Shown here piece by piece: positions 1-8,008 of a stretch of DNA of 8,514 nt; positions within the stretch are counted from its first letter, which is position 1; each line of letters opens with the position of its first letter. The DNA comes from Nitrospirae bacterium RBG_16_43_11 (GTDB lineage: Bacteria > Nitrospirota > 9FT-COMBO-42-15 > HDB-SIOI813), in the NCBI GenBank assembly GCA_001805165.1, contig MHEI01000061.1, positions 1 to 8,514 of the forward strand, given 5' to 3'. The notes beneath the pieces were generated by a model. The model had not been told where the DNA came from, did no database searches, and worked only from the letters and a program-made list of their open reading frames with translations. A program made the translations under genes and the position numbers.

Positions 1-803
1 CTGCTGGAGTGGCTGTGGAAGATGTGGGGCTTATTGTGCTGTCAACTACATCCCCGGACATGTTCATGCCATCTACAGCCTGCCTTGTGCAAAGGAATAT
101 TGGGGCTAAAAAGGCAGCAGCCTTTGACGTCAACGCATCCTGTTCCGGCTTTTTATATTCCCTCAACATAGCAGAGATGTTTATCAGAAGCGGCCAGACA
201 GACACTGCACTCGTTATTGCAGCAGAAGTAAAATCACGGTTTGTAGACCCACAGGATAAAGAGACCGCCATATTGTTCGGCGACGGAGCTGGCGCTATAG
301 TCCTCAGCAATGAACATGCCCTCTCCCAATTATCAGCCCAAATCCTCGGCACCTGGCTCTACGCCGACGGCACAAACTGGAAATGGATAAATCTCCCGGC
401 TGGCGGAAGCAGAATGCCGGTAACCGCTGACACAATAGCATCAGGTCTCCATACCATGCAAATGGATGGCAGCAAAGTCTACCGTAAGGCCATCAAGACC
501 TTTGAGGGTTTGTTAACAGATACGGTAAAGAGATGTGGCCTTACCCTTGATGACATAGACACCTTCATATTTCATCAGGCAAACCTGAGGATCATTAAAC
601 AGGTAATTTCACGGCTCGGCATTCCGGAAGAAAAAGTCCCTGTTACGATTACGCGTACAGGAAACACATCATCAGCCTCTATTCCAATTACACTTGATCA
701 ACTCGTAAGAGAAGGGAAAATAAAAAAGGGCGATAATGTCTTATTGGCCGCCTTTGGAGGCGGACTGACATGGGGGGCGGCAATTTTAAGGCAGAATTTT
801 TAA
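1..803 (+). CDS. fabH: Beta-ketoacyl-ACP synthase III (FabH), 5' end cut off by the window
   Basis: FabH condenses an acyl-CoA primer, usually acetyl-CoA, with malonyl-ACP to start type II fatty acid synthesis in the cytoplasm. The reading frame is open from base 3, so the GTG at 9 is an internal codon and not the start. By comparison with the ~317-residue E. coli enzyme, roughly 65 N-terminal residues lie outside the window. All three catalytic residues are visible. The nucleophilic Cys is in VNASCSGF (codon 141-143), the His in FHQANLRII (codon 573-575), and the Asn in GNTSSASIP (codon 663-665). The C-terminal FGGGLTWGAAIL is typical of the family. His-to-Asn spacing is 30 residues as in E. 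coli, but Cys-to-His is 144 against 132 there, so there is a modest insertion around GTNWKWINLPAGGSR. This looks like a normal variant. A role in another thiolase-fold pathway is possible but less likely given these motifs. The family assignment is very secure. Confidence 0.95.
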   Translation, partial: AGVAVEDVGLIVLSTTSPDMFMPSTACLVQRNIGAKKAAAFDVNASCSGFLYSLNIAEMFIRSGQTDTALVIAAEVKSRFVDPQDKETAILFGDGAGAIVLSNEHALSQLSAQILGTWLYADGTNWKWINLPAGGSRMPVTADTIASGLHTMQMDGSKVYRKAIKTFEGLLTDTVKRCGLTLDDIDTFIFHQANLRIIKQVISRLGIPEEKVPVTITRTGNTSSASIPITLDQLVREGKIKKGDNVLLAAFGGGLTWGAAILRQNF

Positions 804-810
804 ACTCATT

Positions 811-816
811 TATAAT
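811..816 (+). promoter_or_regulatory. Consensus -10 hexamer (TATAAT) just before the SulP start
   Basis: A perfect TATAAT lies in the 24-nt gap between the fabH stop and the SulP ATG at 828. No good -35 box is seen at 16-18 nt upstream; the best match, AAGGCA at 788-793, shares only three positions with TTGACA. If used, transcription would start about 5 nt before the ATG and give an almost leaderless mRNA. It may be a chance match in AT-rich DNA. Confidence 0.25.
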
Positions 817-827
817 TCAGAACATTT

Positions 828-2681
828 ATGACAATCAAGGATCGTAACTCTCCAAAACCCCTGAAAAAAAGGCTGTTGCCGCATCAACTCTTCAGGCTTA
901 TTCCCGCATTAGATTCACTTAGAAAATATTCTGCTCATACATTATACAGAGACCTGATGGCAGGACTGACTGTCGCTACTGTCGCAGTTCCCCAGGCAAT
1001 GGCGTATGCAGCCATTGCAGGAATTCCTGTGAAATATGGCCTCTACACAGCCATTATAATGACCGCTGTCGGCGCCCTGTTTGATTCATCAAAACAATTG
1101 ATCAATGGCCCTACAAATGCTATATCCATAGCTGTCTTAAGCGCCCTCGTTCCGTTTGCAGACCATGAAAAGATACCAATGGCAATATTGCTTGCCCTTC
1201 TCGTAGGACTTATACAAACCGGAATTACCCTGTTCCGTCTCGGAGACCTGTCGCGGTACATATCAAATGCAGTAATTGTAGGATTCACAACCGGAGCAGC
1301 AGCCCTGCTTGTTCTTGACCAGTTGAAAAACCTGATAGGACTCAAAGGTATCGGCGCTCCTCATGACCATTTTCTGAAAAGGTTCTGGCTTACTATTACA
1401 ACAGGAGGACCGGTTCACACATGGACACTGGCACTGGGAATAGGAACTATCATACTTATTCTATGCCTGAGGTGGCTTAACAAACTCCTGCGATTGCGAA
1501 TGCCGGAATTTCTGATTGCTATTATTATCACTGCTGTAATTGTCTGGGCATTTGATCTTGCAAAGATAAGTAATAATGGCATTGTGGCAAATAATGTAGT
1601 TAATGTTATCGGCGAGGTTCCACGAACCTTGCCGTCATTCTCAACGCCAACAGGAAACTGGGGTCAGGTGCATCAGCTCTCCGGCAGTGCATTTGCCATT
1701 GCAATACTTGGATTGCTTGAGGCAATTGCAATGGCAAAATCCATAGCCGGACAAACAGGACAGAAACTGGATATAAACCAGCAGTGCCTGAGCGAAGGTC
1801 TGGCAAACATTACCGGCAGTTTTTTTCAGTGTTTTCCAGGCTCCGGTTCACTCACAAGATCGGCTATTAACCAAAATGCCGGCGCTTTAACTCAGTGGTC
1901 AGGTGTGTTCTCGGCCATTGCAGTAGCAGTTATGGTTTTATTGTTTGCACCACTTTCCATGTATATTCCAAGCGCAGCCCTTGCAGGGATTCTCATAGTC
2001 TCAGCATGGCGGATGATAGATTATCACAGGCTCATATACCACATGAAGGCAACAAGGTTTGATGTAGGCATTGTCCTTGCCACAGCATTTTCTGCCGTAT
2101 TTATATCCGTGGAATTCTGCATTATGATAGGCATATTCCTGTCGTTTGTTTTTTATGTGCCAAAGGCCGCAAGGATGCACATCTCAGAGCTGACTATTGC
2201 CTCTGAGAGGGTTATTCGTGAGAGAATAAGCGGAGACCCACATTGCACTAAAATGCTGATCTTTGACCTGGAGGGTGAAATGTTCTTCGGATCCGCTCCT
2301 GATCTTGAAAGGTATCTGATGAGGATTGCTCAGCGTTCAACCGACGGAATCCGCATAGTGGTACTTCGGCTCAAGAGGGTACGCAACCCGGACGCAGTCT
2401 GCCTTGGCCTGCTTGAAGATTTCCTGAAACGTATGGAAAGTAATGGTGTACGGGTGATGCTGTGCGGTGTAAGACGTGACATGCTGAAAACACTAAGCAA
2501 TGTGGGGCTGACAGCCTTGCTTGGAAAGGATAACATATATCCGGAAGGAGGCGCTGCATGGTCCAGCACACTGAGCGCCGTACGTGCGGCACACAGCATG
2601 CTGGGCAACGACCTCTGCCCGCACTGCCCGACCCGCCATACTAATTCGAAAGAAGCCGATAACTGGCATTATATAATCTGA
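828..2681 (+). CDS. SulP family (SLC26-type) anion transporter with C-terminal STAS domain
   Basis: This is an inner-membrane carrier of the SulP family, whose members move sulfate, bicarbonate or related anions. The substrate cannot be read from sequence. The 617 residues are typical in length. After a basic N-terminal segment come the family landmarks DLMAGLTVATVAVPQAMAYA (~42-61), GIPVKYGLYTA (~65-75) and INGPTNAIS (~92-100). Many hydrophobic segments run to about residue 445, including the GSGSLTRSAINQNAG motif (~338-352) and IPSAALAGILIVSAWRMID (~380-398). A cytoplasmic STAS domain occupies ~475-590. At the usual STAS phosphosite loop it has NPDAVCLGLLEDF: the Asp (522) is kept and Ala follows, so it has no serine there. 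The protein ends with a short hydrophilic tail holding CPHC (597-600). The ATG at 828 is the only start giving a complete N-terminus, yet it has no Shine-Dalgarno sequence. It lies 24 nt after fabH, so co-transcription is likely. The family call is firm and the transported ion is unknown. Confidence 0.93.
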   Translation: MTIKDRNSPKPLKKRLLPHQLFRLIPALDSLRKYSAHTLYRDLMAGLTVATVAVPQAMAYAAIAGIPVKYGLYTAIIMTAVGALFDSSKQLINGPTNAISIAVLSALVPFADHEKIPMAILLALLVGLIQTGITLFRLGDLSRYISNAVIVGFTTGAAALLVLDQLKNLIGLKGIGAPHDHFLKRFWLTITTGGPVHTWTLALGIGTIILILCLRWLNKLLRLRMPEFLIAIIITAVIVWAFDLAKISNNGIVANNVVNVIGEVPRTLPSFSTPTGNWGQVHQLSGSAFAIAILGLLEAIAMAKSIAGQTGQKLDINQQCLSEGLANITGSFFQCFPGSGSLTRSAINQNAGALTQWSGVFSAIAVAVMVLLFAPLSMYIPSAALAGILIVSAWRMIDYHRLIYHMKATRFDVGIVLATAFSAVFISVEFCIMIGIFLSFVFYVPKAARMHISELTIASERVIRERISGDPHCTKMLIFDLEGEMFFGSAPDLERYLMRIAQRSTDGIRIVVLRLKRVRNPDAVCLGLLEDFLKRMESNGVRVMLCGVRRDMLKTLSNVGLTALLGKDNIYPEGGAAWSSTLSAVRAAHSMLGNDLCPHCPTRHTNSKEADNWHYII

Positions 2682-2690
2682 TAATATTAT
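2681..2690. repeat. 10-bp AT-only perfect palindrome between the SulP and thioesterase genes
   Basis: ATAATATTAT is its own reverse complement and begins on the last base of the SulP stop codon. A TATAAT hexamer sits just upstream at 2672-2677, without a recognisable -35 box. The palindrome could be a small operator or simply AT-rich spacer sequence. It is too short and too low in complexity for a firm call. Confidence 0.25.
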
Positions 2691-2722
2691 TGACCCGGAA
2701 ACTTGAGTCAGTACTTAAAAAC

Positions 2723-3118
2723 ATGAAACTCAGCGACAACAACAGATGCTTCGGCTGCGGCAAAGAAAATCCGCTCGGTCTTAAGATCGCCTTTACATTA
2801 GACAGGGGAAATAAGGCAATAAAGGGTGAGTTTACTCCGCGGCCGGAGTACCAGGGGTATCAGGGCATAACACATGGAGGCATCATAGCGACCTTGCTTG
2901 ATGAGGCTATGGTTAGGCTTGCCTTTGAGCTGGGAATATATACCGTTACGGCATGGATGGAGATTCGATATACGTCTCCACTTGCTACAGGGGAAAAGGT
3001 CTTTGTATCCGCACAGATAATCAAAGATGGGAAGAAGCTCTTAGAGGCAACTGCAGAGATTACTGACAGCAGTGGCACTTGTATCGCAAAGGCACGCGGG
3101 AAACTTATGAGGGTCTAA
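2723..3118 (+). CDS. PaaI-like hotdog-fold acyl-CoA thioesterase
   Basis: This is a small single-domain hotdog protein of the PaaI/YbgC-like thioesterase superfamily, expected to hydrolyse an acyl-CoA or related thioester in the cytoplasm. The substrate is not predictable. From the ATG at 2723 it has 131 residues. The protein opens with RCFGCGKENPLGL, the CxxCG...NP.GL signature common in this subfamily. The active-site helix follows as THGGIIATLLDEAM, in which HGG and the Asp/Glu pair are the usual catalytic region. Next comes the strand motif WMEIRYTSPLATGEKV. The frame is open further upstream and a TTG at 2690 would add 11 residues. I prefer the ATG because the conserved region begins a few residues after it and neither start has a Shine-Dalgarno sequence. 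The 41-nt gap after the SulP stop fits one transcript. The neighbouring fabH makes a link to acyl metabolism possible, but nothing shows it. Confidence 0.85.
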   Translation: MKLSDNNRCFGCGKENPLGLKIAFTLDRGNKAIKGEFTPRPEYQGYQGITHGGIIATLLDEAMVRLAFELGIYTVTAWMEIRYTSPLATGEKVFVSAQIIKDGKKLLEATAEITDSSGTCIAKARGKLMRV

Positions 3119-3249
3119 TATCCCCTTTGAGGATATCACTGTAGCAGTTGCTGAAGCACACATCATATTGTAGCAATAAGCCATTTTCACCCATGCCATA
3201 GTATTTTTTACTTTACTTTTTAAAACCAGTATGCTATATAAAATGTCAC
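3119..3249. other. Intergenic leader region before smc
   Basis: These ~130 nt contain no plausible coding frame. The right half is strongly AT-rich with several T runs (3204-3209, 3217-3221) and leads into the candidate promoter just before smc. The left end has a weak 6-bp inverted repeat (ATATCC...GGATAT, 3118-3136) that is not followed by a T tract. The heptamer TGTAGCA occurs at 3140 and again inside TTGTAGCAA at 3169. I see no clear terminator or riboswitch. Confidence 0.5.
3208..3242 (+). promoter_or_regulatory. Candidate sigma-70-type promoter for smc
   Basis: TTTACT (3208-3213) shares four positions with TTGACA. It is followed after 16 nt by TATGCT (3230-3235), which overlaps the start of TATATAAAA. 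The predicted transcription start would be around 3242, only a few nucleotides before the smc ATG at 3250, so the mRNA would be nearly leaderless. This agrees with the absence of a Shine-Dalgarno sequence before smc. The boxes are weak matches in AT-rich DNA and transcription has not been shown. Confidence 0.35.
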
Positions 3250-6200
3250 ATGCGTCTTAAGAAATTAGAAATCTACGGCTTTAAGACCTTCCCCGAAAAG
3301 ACTACCATTCATTTCCAGCCAGGGATAACGTGTATCGTTGGACCTAACGGGTGCGGAAAGAGTAATGTCGTTGACTCCATCCTCTGGGTTATGGGTGAAC
3401 AGAGCACAAAGACCCTGAGAGGGGAGAAGATGGAGGATGTCATTTTCTTTGGAAGTGAGTCAAGAAAAACCCTTGGTCTGGCAGAGGTCACCCTTACTAT
3501 AGGGGATATACGGGGCGAACTCCCCTCCCAGTATTCAGAATATTCTGAGATCGAGATTTCGAGAAGGCTCTTCCGCTCCGGTGAGAGTGAGTACCTTATC
3601 AATAAAGTCCACTGCAGACTGAAAGACATCAAAGATATACTCATAGATGCAGGAATAGGGTTCAAGGGCCATTCCGTTATAGAACAGGGAAGGGTTGAGA
3701 AGATATTAACCTCCACCCCTGAAGACCGGAGGGCTATCATTGAGGATACCGCCGGCATAATGAAATATAAGTTCAGAAAGACTGAAGCCCTCAGAAAATT
3801 AGAGGCTACTCAACATAACCTTCTCAGGGTGCGCGATATCATTTCAGAAGTTAAGAGACAGATCAATTCACTCGACAGGCAGGTCAGGAAAGCAAAGGAT
3901 TATCAGGAAGTTGCGGGTAAAATAAAGGAGCGTGATGTAGCCCTTGCGACAGCTAAGTATACGGCGCTTGATACCGGATTCATTGATTTGGGCAAGCGAG
4001 AAGAGTCTCTGAAGACAGACGAAATTCAGGTACTATCGGAATTTAACAAAATTGAAGCAGATGGAGAGGCAACAAGGACTGCTATCATAGAAGAAGACAA
4101 AAAACTTTCTGCCCTTAGACAGGTTTTACATGAAATGGAAAAAGAGATCGGTGGAAATGAAAACAAACTGATTCTCATTGACAACCAGACGACACACCAA
4201 AGGGGTGAGGTAGAACGTATATCATCTGAAATAACAAGGTTAAAGGAAGATATTTCAGCGCTCAATATTTCACTCGAATCATTCAACATGGAGAATACTA
4301 TTGTTGAAGAGTTCCTCTCTAAAGGAGAAGAATCTATTCTTGAAGAAGAGCGCAGATATGAGACTGCAAGTAAGGAATTCCAGGAGCTGCATGAGAAACT
4401 TGAAAATGCCCGCAGGATGCTCTTTAGTACAGTAACAAAGATAACGGAAGCAAAAAACAGGGAAGTCTCTGTACAATCAAGGACTTCTGAACTGGCAAGA
4501 CTAAAGGATCGCATTACTTCCGAACGGGATAACAGTCTCAGTGCCAGATCAGATATCAGGCTTAGGATAACATCCACGGAAGAAATCAGAAACACCACTA
4601 AAAATGACCTGAATGAAAAACAACTCCTCCTGAAATCTCTCCTGGAAAAACTCGCTTCTCTGGAAAAAGTGATCCATGAATTTACAGATAGCCTGAATGC
4701 AAAGAAAGAGCTTCTTCACAGGAGTGAGGCCCGGTGCCACTCCCTTGACGAAATGGAGAAAAACCTTGTAGGTTATCAGGAAGGGGTCAGGTCAATATTC
4801 CTCTCCAAGGCCAGGAATGAGATTAACATTGAAGGTATTCACGGAATAGTTGCCGACTTTTTTGACGTAGGTGGAGTAGAGGGTTTTTCAGCAGAAAAGG
4901 TAATAGAGGCTGTCCTTGGTGACCGTCTTCAGAATATAGTAGTAACTGACCATGGAGAAACAAAGAAGGCGATAGAATTTTTGAAGACAAAGAGCGCAGG
5001 CCGTTCTTCATTCATTCCTGTAACTCCACGCAAAAATAAGGACATAAGTGAAAAGTTTCCATCTGTGCCTGTTTCCCAGGGCGTCATCGGCCCTGCCCTG
5101 AATTTTGTAGCTTGTAAAGATGAATACAGGGCGCTTGCTGAGTACCTCCTTTCTGATATCATCGTGGTAGACAATCTCGATACCGCCTTAACCCTGTGGA
5201 ACGAAGATAGTAATGGATTTACGTTTGTAACCCTGGATGGTGAGATTGTAGAAGCGGGCGGGCGCATCATAGGAGGTGTATCGAACGGTAAATCACAGGG
5301 ATTAATTGAGAAGAGAAAAGAACTTCGAAACCTCAGGAACGAGGTAGTTAAACTGAATCAGGAGGTATCGGCACTTGAAGGTGAACGGGACAGGTTAAAG
5401 AAGGAAAATAACCTGGTAAAAGAACAGATTGAAGACATTCAGGGCCAGACACGCCAGACAGAGCTGTCACTTGTCAATGCAGAGAAAGACCTTGAGGCTC
5501 TCAGGGAAGAGGAGAAAAGGCGTGAGTTCCAGATCGGGACGCTATCAGCAGAAGAAAGGGAGATAGATACCGATGTTATCACATTAACGGAAGAATTAAA
5601 AAAACATGAAAGTGATATCCAATCCCTGATTTCAGAACAACTCTCTATAGAGCAGCAAATACAGTCTCTGATAGAAACACAGAGGCTTGGACGTGAAAGG
5701 TGGGAGGAGGCTCAGAAGGTAGTTACTACAAAGAAATTAGAACTTGCCACACATAAGGAAAAGAGGGAATCGTTATCCCAACGTATAAAAGAAATTGAAA
5801 GACGTATTGAAGACGCAGGCAATCTGATCGCAGATAAGGAAAGCAACACGCTGAAAATAAAACAACGGATTGACGAGTATACCACCGAAAAAACCGGTGT
5901 GGAAGCAAAAATCAAAGAGCTGTGGCTTAAGAAAGAGGCGCTTTCCACAGAGGTTGCAGGGAAGGAGCAGGAAAGGACCGGGAAAGAAGAGAATCTGCGG
6001 TTATTGGAAGAGGCCGTAAAAGAGAAACGCAGGAAGATCGAAGAATTCAAGGATACATTAAACCATATTGAATTACAGAAAACTGAGATAAGGTTGCAAC
6101 TGGGTCACCTCAAGGATTCATTATACACAGCTTACCAGATAGATTTGGAAGGAGAGATCAAAAATCCGGCACATGAGGAATTGCTCAAAAACTCAGACAT

Positions 6201-6894
6201 GGAAACTCTCTCTGCAGAGGTTGCTGCACTTAAGGAGAAAATCAACAGGATAGGACCGGTAAACCTGGCATCCATTGAAGAATACCAGGAACTGAATCAA
6301 AGATATGAGTTCCTGACAACACAGGAGGCGGATCTCACACAGGCATGTGATACCCTGCATACAACAATCTCGAAGATCAACAAAACCACTAAGGAAATGT
6401 TCTTAAATACATTCCATGTCATTAACGAAAAATTCCAGCAGATGTTCCAGATGTTCTTTCAGGGAGGCACTTCAAGGCTTGTACTTACTGATGAAAATAA
6501 TGTCCTGGAGTCAGGTATAGAGATAATCGCCCAACCCCCTGGAAAAAGAGTCAGTCAATTGGCGCTTCTCTCAGGCGGGGAAAAGGCGCTGACGGCCATG
6601 TCACTGCTGTTTGCCACATTCCTTGCCCGCCCGACTCCATTCTGTGTACTTGATGAAATTGACGCCCCGCTTGATGAGACTAATACGGAGCGTTATATCC
6701 GTACACTACGTGAAATGATGGGTTTCTCACAGTTTGTGGTTATCACACACAACAAGCGCACTATGGAAGGCTCTGATATGCTCTACGGAGTGACAATGGA
6801 GGAGCCTGGAGTATCCAAACTCATTTCCGTTAATCTGACTAAGCGGGAACAGATAGAAGAACACCAGCCTGAAATGGCATTGCAAGCAGTCTGA
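3250..6894 (+). CDS. smc: Chromosome segregation/condensation ATPase SMC
   Basis: SMC dimerises and, with ScpA and ScpB, forms the bacterial condensin that extrudes DNA loops and separates sister chromosomes. The 1214 residues match the family length (B. subtilis 1186). The start is fixed by the canonical opening MRLKKLEIYGFKTF. The N-terminal head has Walker A GPNGCGKSN (31-39) and the conserved GRVEKIL...EDRRAIIEDTAGIMKYK stretch (~148-173). A long charged coiled coil runs to about 510, and the hinge spans ~527-675 (IHGIVADFF to GGRIIGG). The returning coiled coil reaches about 1010. The C-terminal head opens with RIGPVNLASIEEY and carries the signature LLSGGEKAL (1106-1114), Walker B with D1135/E1136, the D-loop APLDETN, and ITHNKRTME with the switch His. 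All ATPase residues are intact. No Shine-Dalgarno sequence precedes the ATG. scpA, scpB and ftsY are not adjacent in this window. The gene converges on the diguanylate cyclase gene. Confidence 0.98.
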   Translation: MRLKKLEIYGFKTFPEKTTIHFQPGITCIVGPNGCGKSNVVDSILWVMGEQSTKTLRGEKMEDVIFFGSESRKTLGLAEVTLTIGDIRGELPSQYSEYSEIEISRRLFRSGESEYLINKVHCRLKDIKDILIDAGIGFKGHSVIEQGRVEKILTSTPEDRRAIIEDTAGIMKYKFRKTEALRKLEATQHNLLRVRDIISEVKRQINSLDRQVRKAKDYQEVAGKIKERDVALATAKYTALDTGFIDLGKREESLKTDEIQVLSEFNKIEADGEATRTAIIEEDKKLSALRQVLHEMEKEIGGNENKLILIDNQTTHQRGEVERISSEITRLKEDISALNISLESFNMENTIVEEFLSKGEESILEEERRYETASKEFQELHEKLENARRMLFSTVTKITEAKNREVSVQSRTSELARLKDRITSERDNSLSARSDIRLRITSTEEIRNTTKNDLNEKQLLLKSLLEKLASLEKVIHEFTDSLNAKKELLHRSEARCHSLDEMEKNLVGYQEGVRSIFLSKARNEINIEGIHGIVADFFDVGGVEGFSAEKVIEAVLGDRLQNIVVTDHGETKKAIEFLKTKSAGRSSFIPVTPRKNKDISEKFPSVPVSQGVIGPALNFVACKDEYRALAEYLLSDIIVVDNLDTALTLWNEDSNGFTFVTLDGEIVEAGGRIIGGVSNGKSQGLIEKRKELRNLRNEVVKLNQEVSALEGERDRLKKENNLVKEQIEDIQGQTRQTELSLVNAEKDLEALREEEKRREFQIGTLSAEEREIDTDVITLTEELKKHESDIQSLISEQLSIEQQIQSLIETQRLGRERWEEAQKVVTTKKLELATHKEKRESLSQRIKEIERRIEDAGNLIADKESNTLKIKQRIDEYTTEKTGVEAKIKELWLKKEALSTEVAGKEQERTGKEENLRLLEEAVKEKRRKIEEFKDTLNHIELQKTEIRLQLGHLKDSLYTAYQIDLEGEIKNPAHEELLKNSDMETLSAEVAALKEKINRIGPVNLASIEEYQELNQRYEFLTTQEADLTQACDTLHTTISKINKTTKEMFLNTFHVINEKFQQMFQMFFQGGTSRLVLTDENNVLESGIEIIAQPPGKRVSQLALLSGGEKALTAMSLLFATFLARPTPFCVLDEIDAPLDETNTERYIRTLREMMGFSQFVVITHNKRTMEGSDMLYGVTMEEPGVSKLISVNLTKREQIEEHQPEMALQAV

Positions 6895-6931
6895 TATAAA
6901 AAACTCCAATCTGAATTGTGGGGGGTGAGTC

Positions 6932-8008
6932 TTATTTTAGTGCAGGATCTGATGCAACTACAACACGATTCCTGCCCATACTCTTTGCAGTATACATAGC
7001 CTGATCCGCCAACCTCAGCAGCTCTGTTTCATCATGTGCATGATCAGGATAACCGGCAACTCCAAAGCTTGCGGTGACCCTGATGGATAAACCCTCTTCA
7101 TTAAGAAATGAATGCTTGTTGATATCATCCTGAATCCTTGCTGTTATCCGGTAAGCCATTTCAACCGTAGTATGGGGTAGAACAATTACGAACTCATCAC
7201 CCCCATAACGTGATATTATATCTACATCCCTGAGACTGCCTACTAAAAGCCGTGCAACCTCAACAAGTGTCTTACTTCCTATAAGATGACCATGTGTGTC
7301 ATTGACAAGTTTGAAGGAATCAAGATCAAGGAATATTATGGAAAATGTGGAATGGTACCGTCTGCACCGTTTTACCTCAGTATCAAGCACCCTGTATAAG
7401 TATCTGAGGTTAAACAACTTCGTCAGGTCATCCGTTATTGCAAGATTGGCCATCTTATGATAAAGATTTGAGCGTTCTATAGCGATAGATGCCTGATCAG
7501 CAAACTTCAGCATGATATCCTGGTCTCTTTTTGTAAAGAGTGTGCCATCCTTTCTGTTTACAATCTCCAGCACCCCTATTGTATTTTTCTTGCTGATAAT
7601 TGGGACACACAGAATATTCTCAGGGACTAACCCTTTAATATCCCTGAAGTAACTGCTGCAACGTTTATCATCCAGGACATTTTTTACAATCAAAGGTTTA
7701 CCCCGTTCTGCTACAAGACCGGCTATTCCTTGTCCCATTCTCAGCCTTAAATTGCTGAGCTCTCCCGGGAGGTAACTACCTTTCGTTGCAGCACAATATA
7801 AATCATTTCTCTCGTCATCTTTCAACAAAAGGGCCCATGCCTCTGCAGAAACAATTTTTTGGACACTCCCCATGATAACATCGAGGACTTTATTTAATTC
7901 GAGGGTAGCGGTAAGGGCCTTACCAACATTAATAAAGAAGGAAAGCTCCTTCTTCACCTGCTTTAGGGTGTTCCTTAATTCCCTATTTTCCTGCTTTAGA
8001 TCTTTCAT
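6932..8008 (-). CDS. GAF-GGDEF diguanylate cyclase with an intact inhibitory site
   Basis: This enzyme is predicted to make cyclic di-GMP from two GTP in response to a signal bound by its GAF domain. The 358 residues comprise a short N-terminal coiled coil (~1-25), a GAF domain (~35-180) and a GGDEF domain (~185-355). There is no signal peptide or membrane segment, so it should be cytoplasmic. The GGDEF domain has the entry motif DDLTKLFN (193-200), metal-binding FLDLDSFKLVND, the active-site loop RYGGDEF with GGDEF at 269-273, and ASFGVA further on. RDVD (260-263) lies exactly five residues before GGDEF, the position of the RxxD I-site, so product inhibition is expected. The GAF ligand is unknown. 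The ATG at 8006-8008 has a GGGAG ribosome-binding site (8013-8017). The gene follows secA on the same strand by 61 nt and converges on smc. Enzyme activity is very likely from the motifs. The process it controls cannot be inferred. Confidence 0.95.
   Translation of the reverse strand: MKDLKQENRELRNTLKQVKKELSFFINVGKALTATLELNKVLDVIMGSVQKIVSAEAWALLLKDDERNDLYCAATKGSYLPGELSNLRLRMGQGIAGLVAERGKPLIVKNVLDDKRCSSYFRDIKGLVPENILCVPIISKKNTIGVLEIVNRKDGTLFTKRDQDIMLKFADQASIAIERSNLYHKMANLAITDDLTKLFNLRYLYRVLDTEVKRCRRYHSTFSIIFLDLDSFKLVNDTHGHLIGSKTLVEVARLLVGSLRDVDIISRYGGDEFVIVLPHTTVEMAYRITARIQDDINKHSFLNEEGLSIRVTASFGVAGYPDHAHDETELLRLADQAMYTAKSMGRNRVVVASDPALK

Noticed and set aside
9..11. GTG at 9 as the true fabH start
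   Set aside because: The frame is open to the window edge (Ala-Gly precede it) and the product would lack about 65 conserved N-terminal residues of FabH, so this is an internal valine codon.
1043..2608. Minus-strand and shifted open frames inside the SulP gene
   Set aside because: They are antisense shadows of a complete, well-conserved transporter, with no domain signature of their own.
3118..3136. ATATCC...GGATAT inverted repeat right after the thioesterase stop, as a terminator
   Set aside because: The stem is only 6 bp, mostly A/T, and is followed by CACTGTAGC and not by a T run, so it does not fit an intrinsic terminator.
3309..4598. Long open frames on the minus strand inside smc (149 and 190 codons)
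   Set aside because: They lie entirely inside a gene with unmistakable SMC homology, have low-complexity Ser/Leu/Phe-rich translations typical of the strand opposite a coiled coil, and match no family I recognise.
6895..6931. Bidirectional terminator between smc and the diguanylate cyclase gene
   Set aside because: Only a 4-bp ACTC/GAGT pairing can be drawn across the gap, which is too weak to call.
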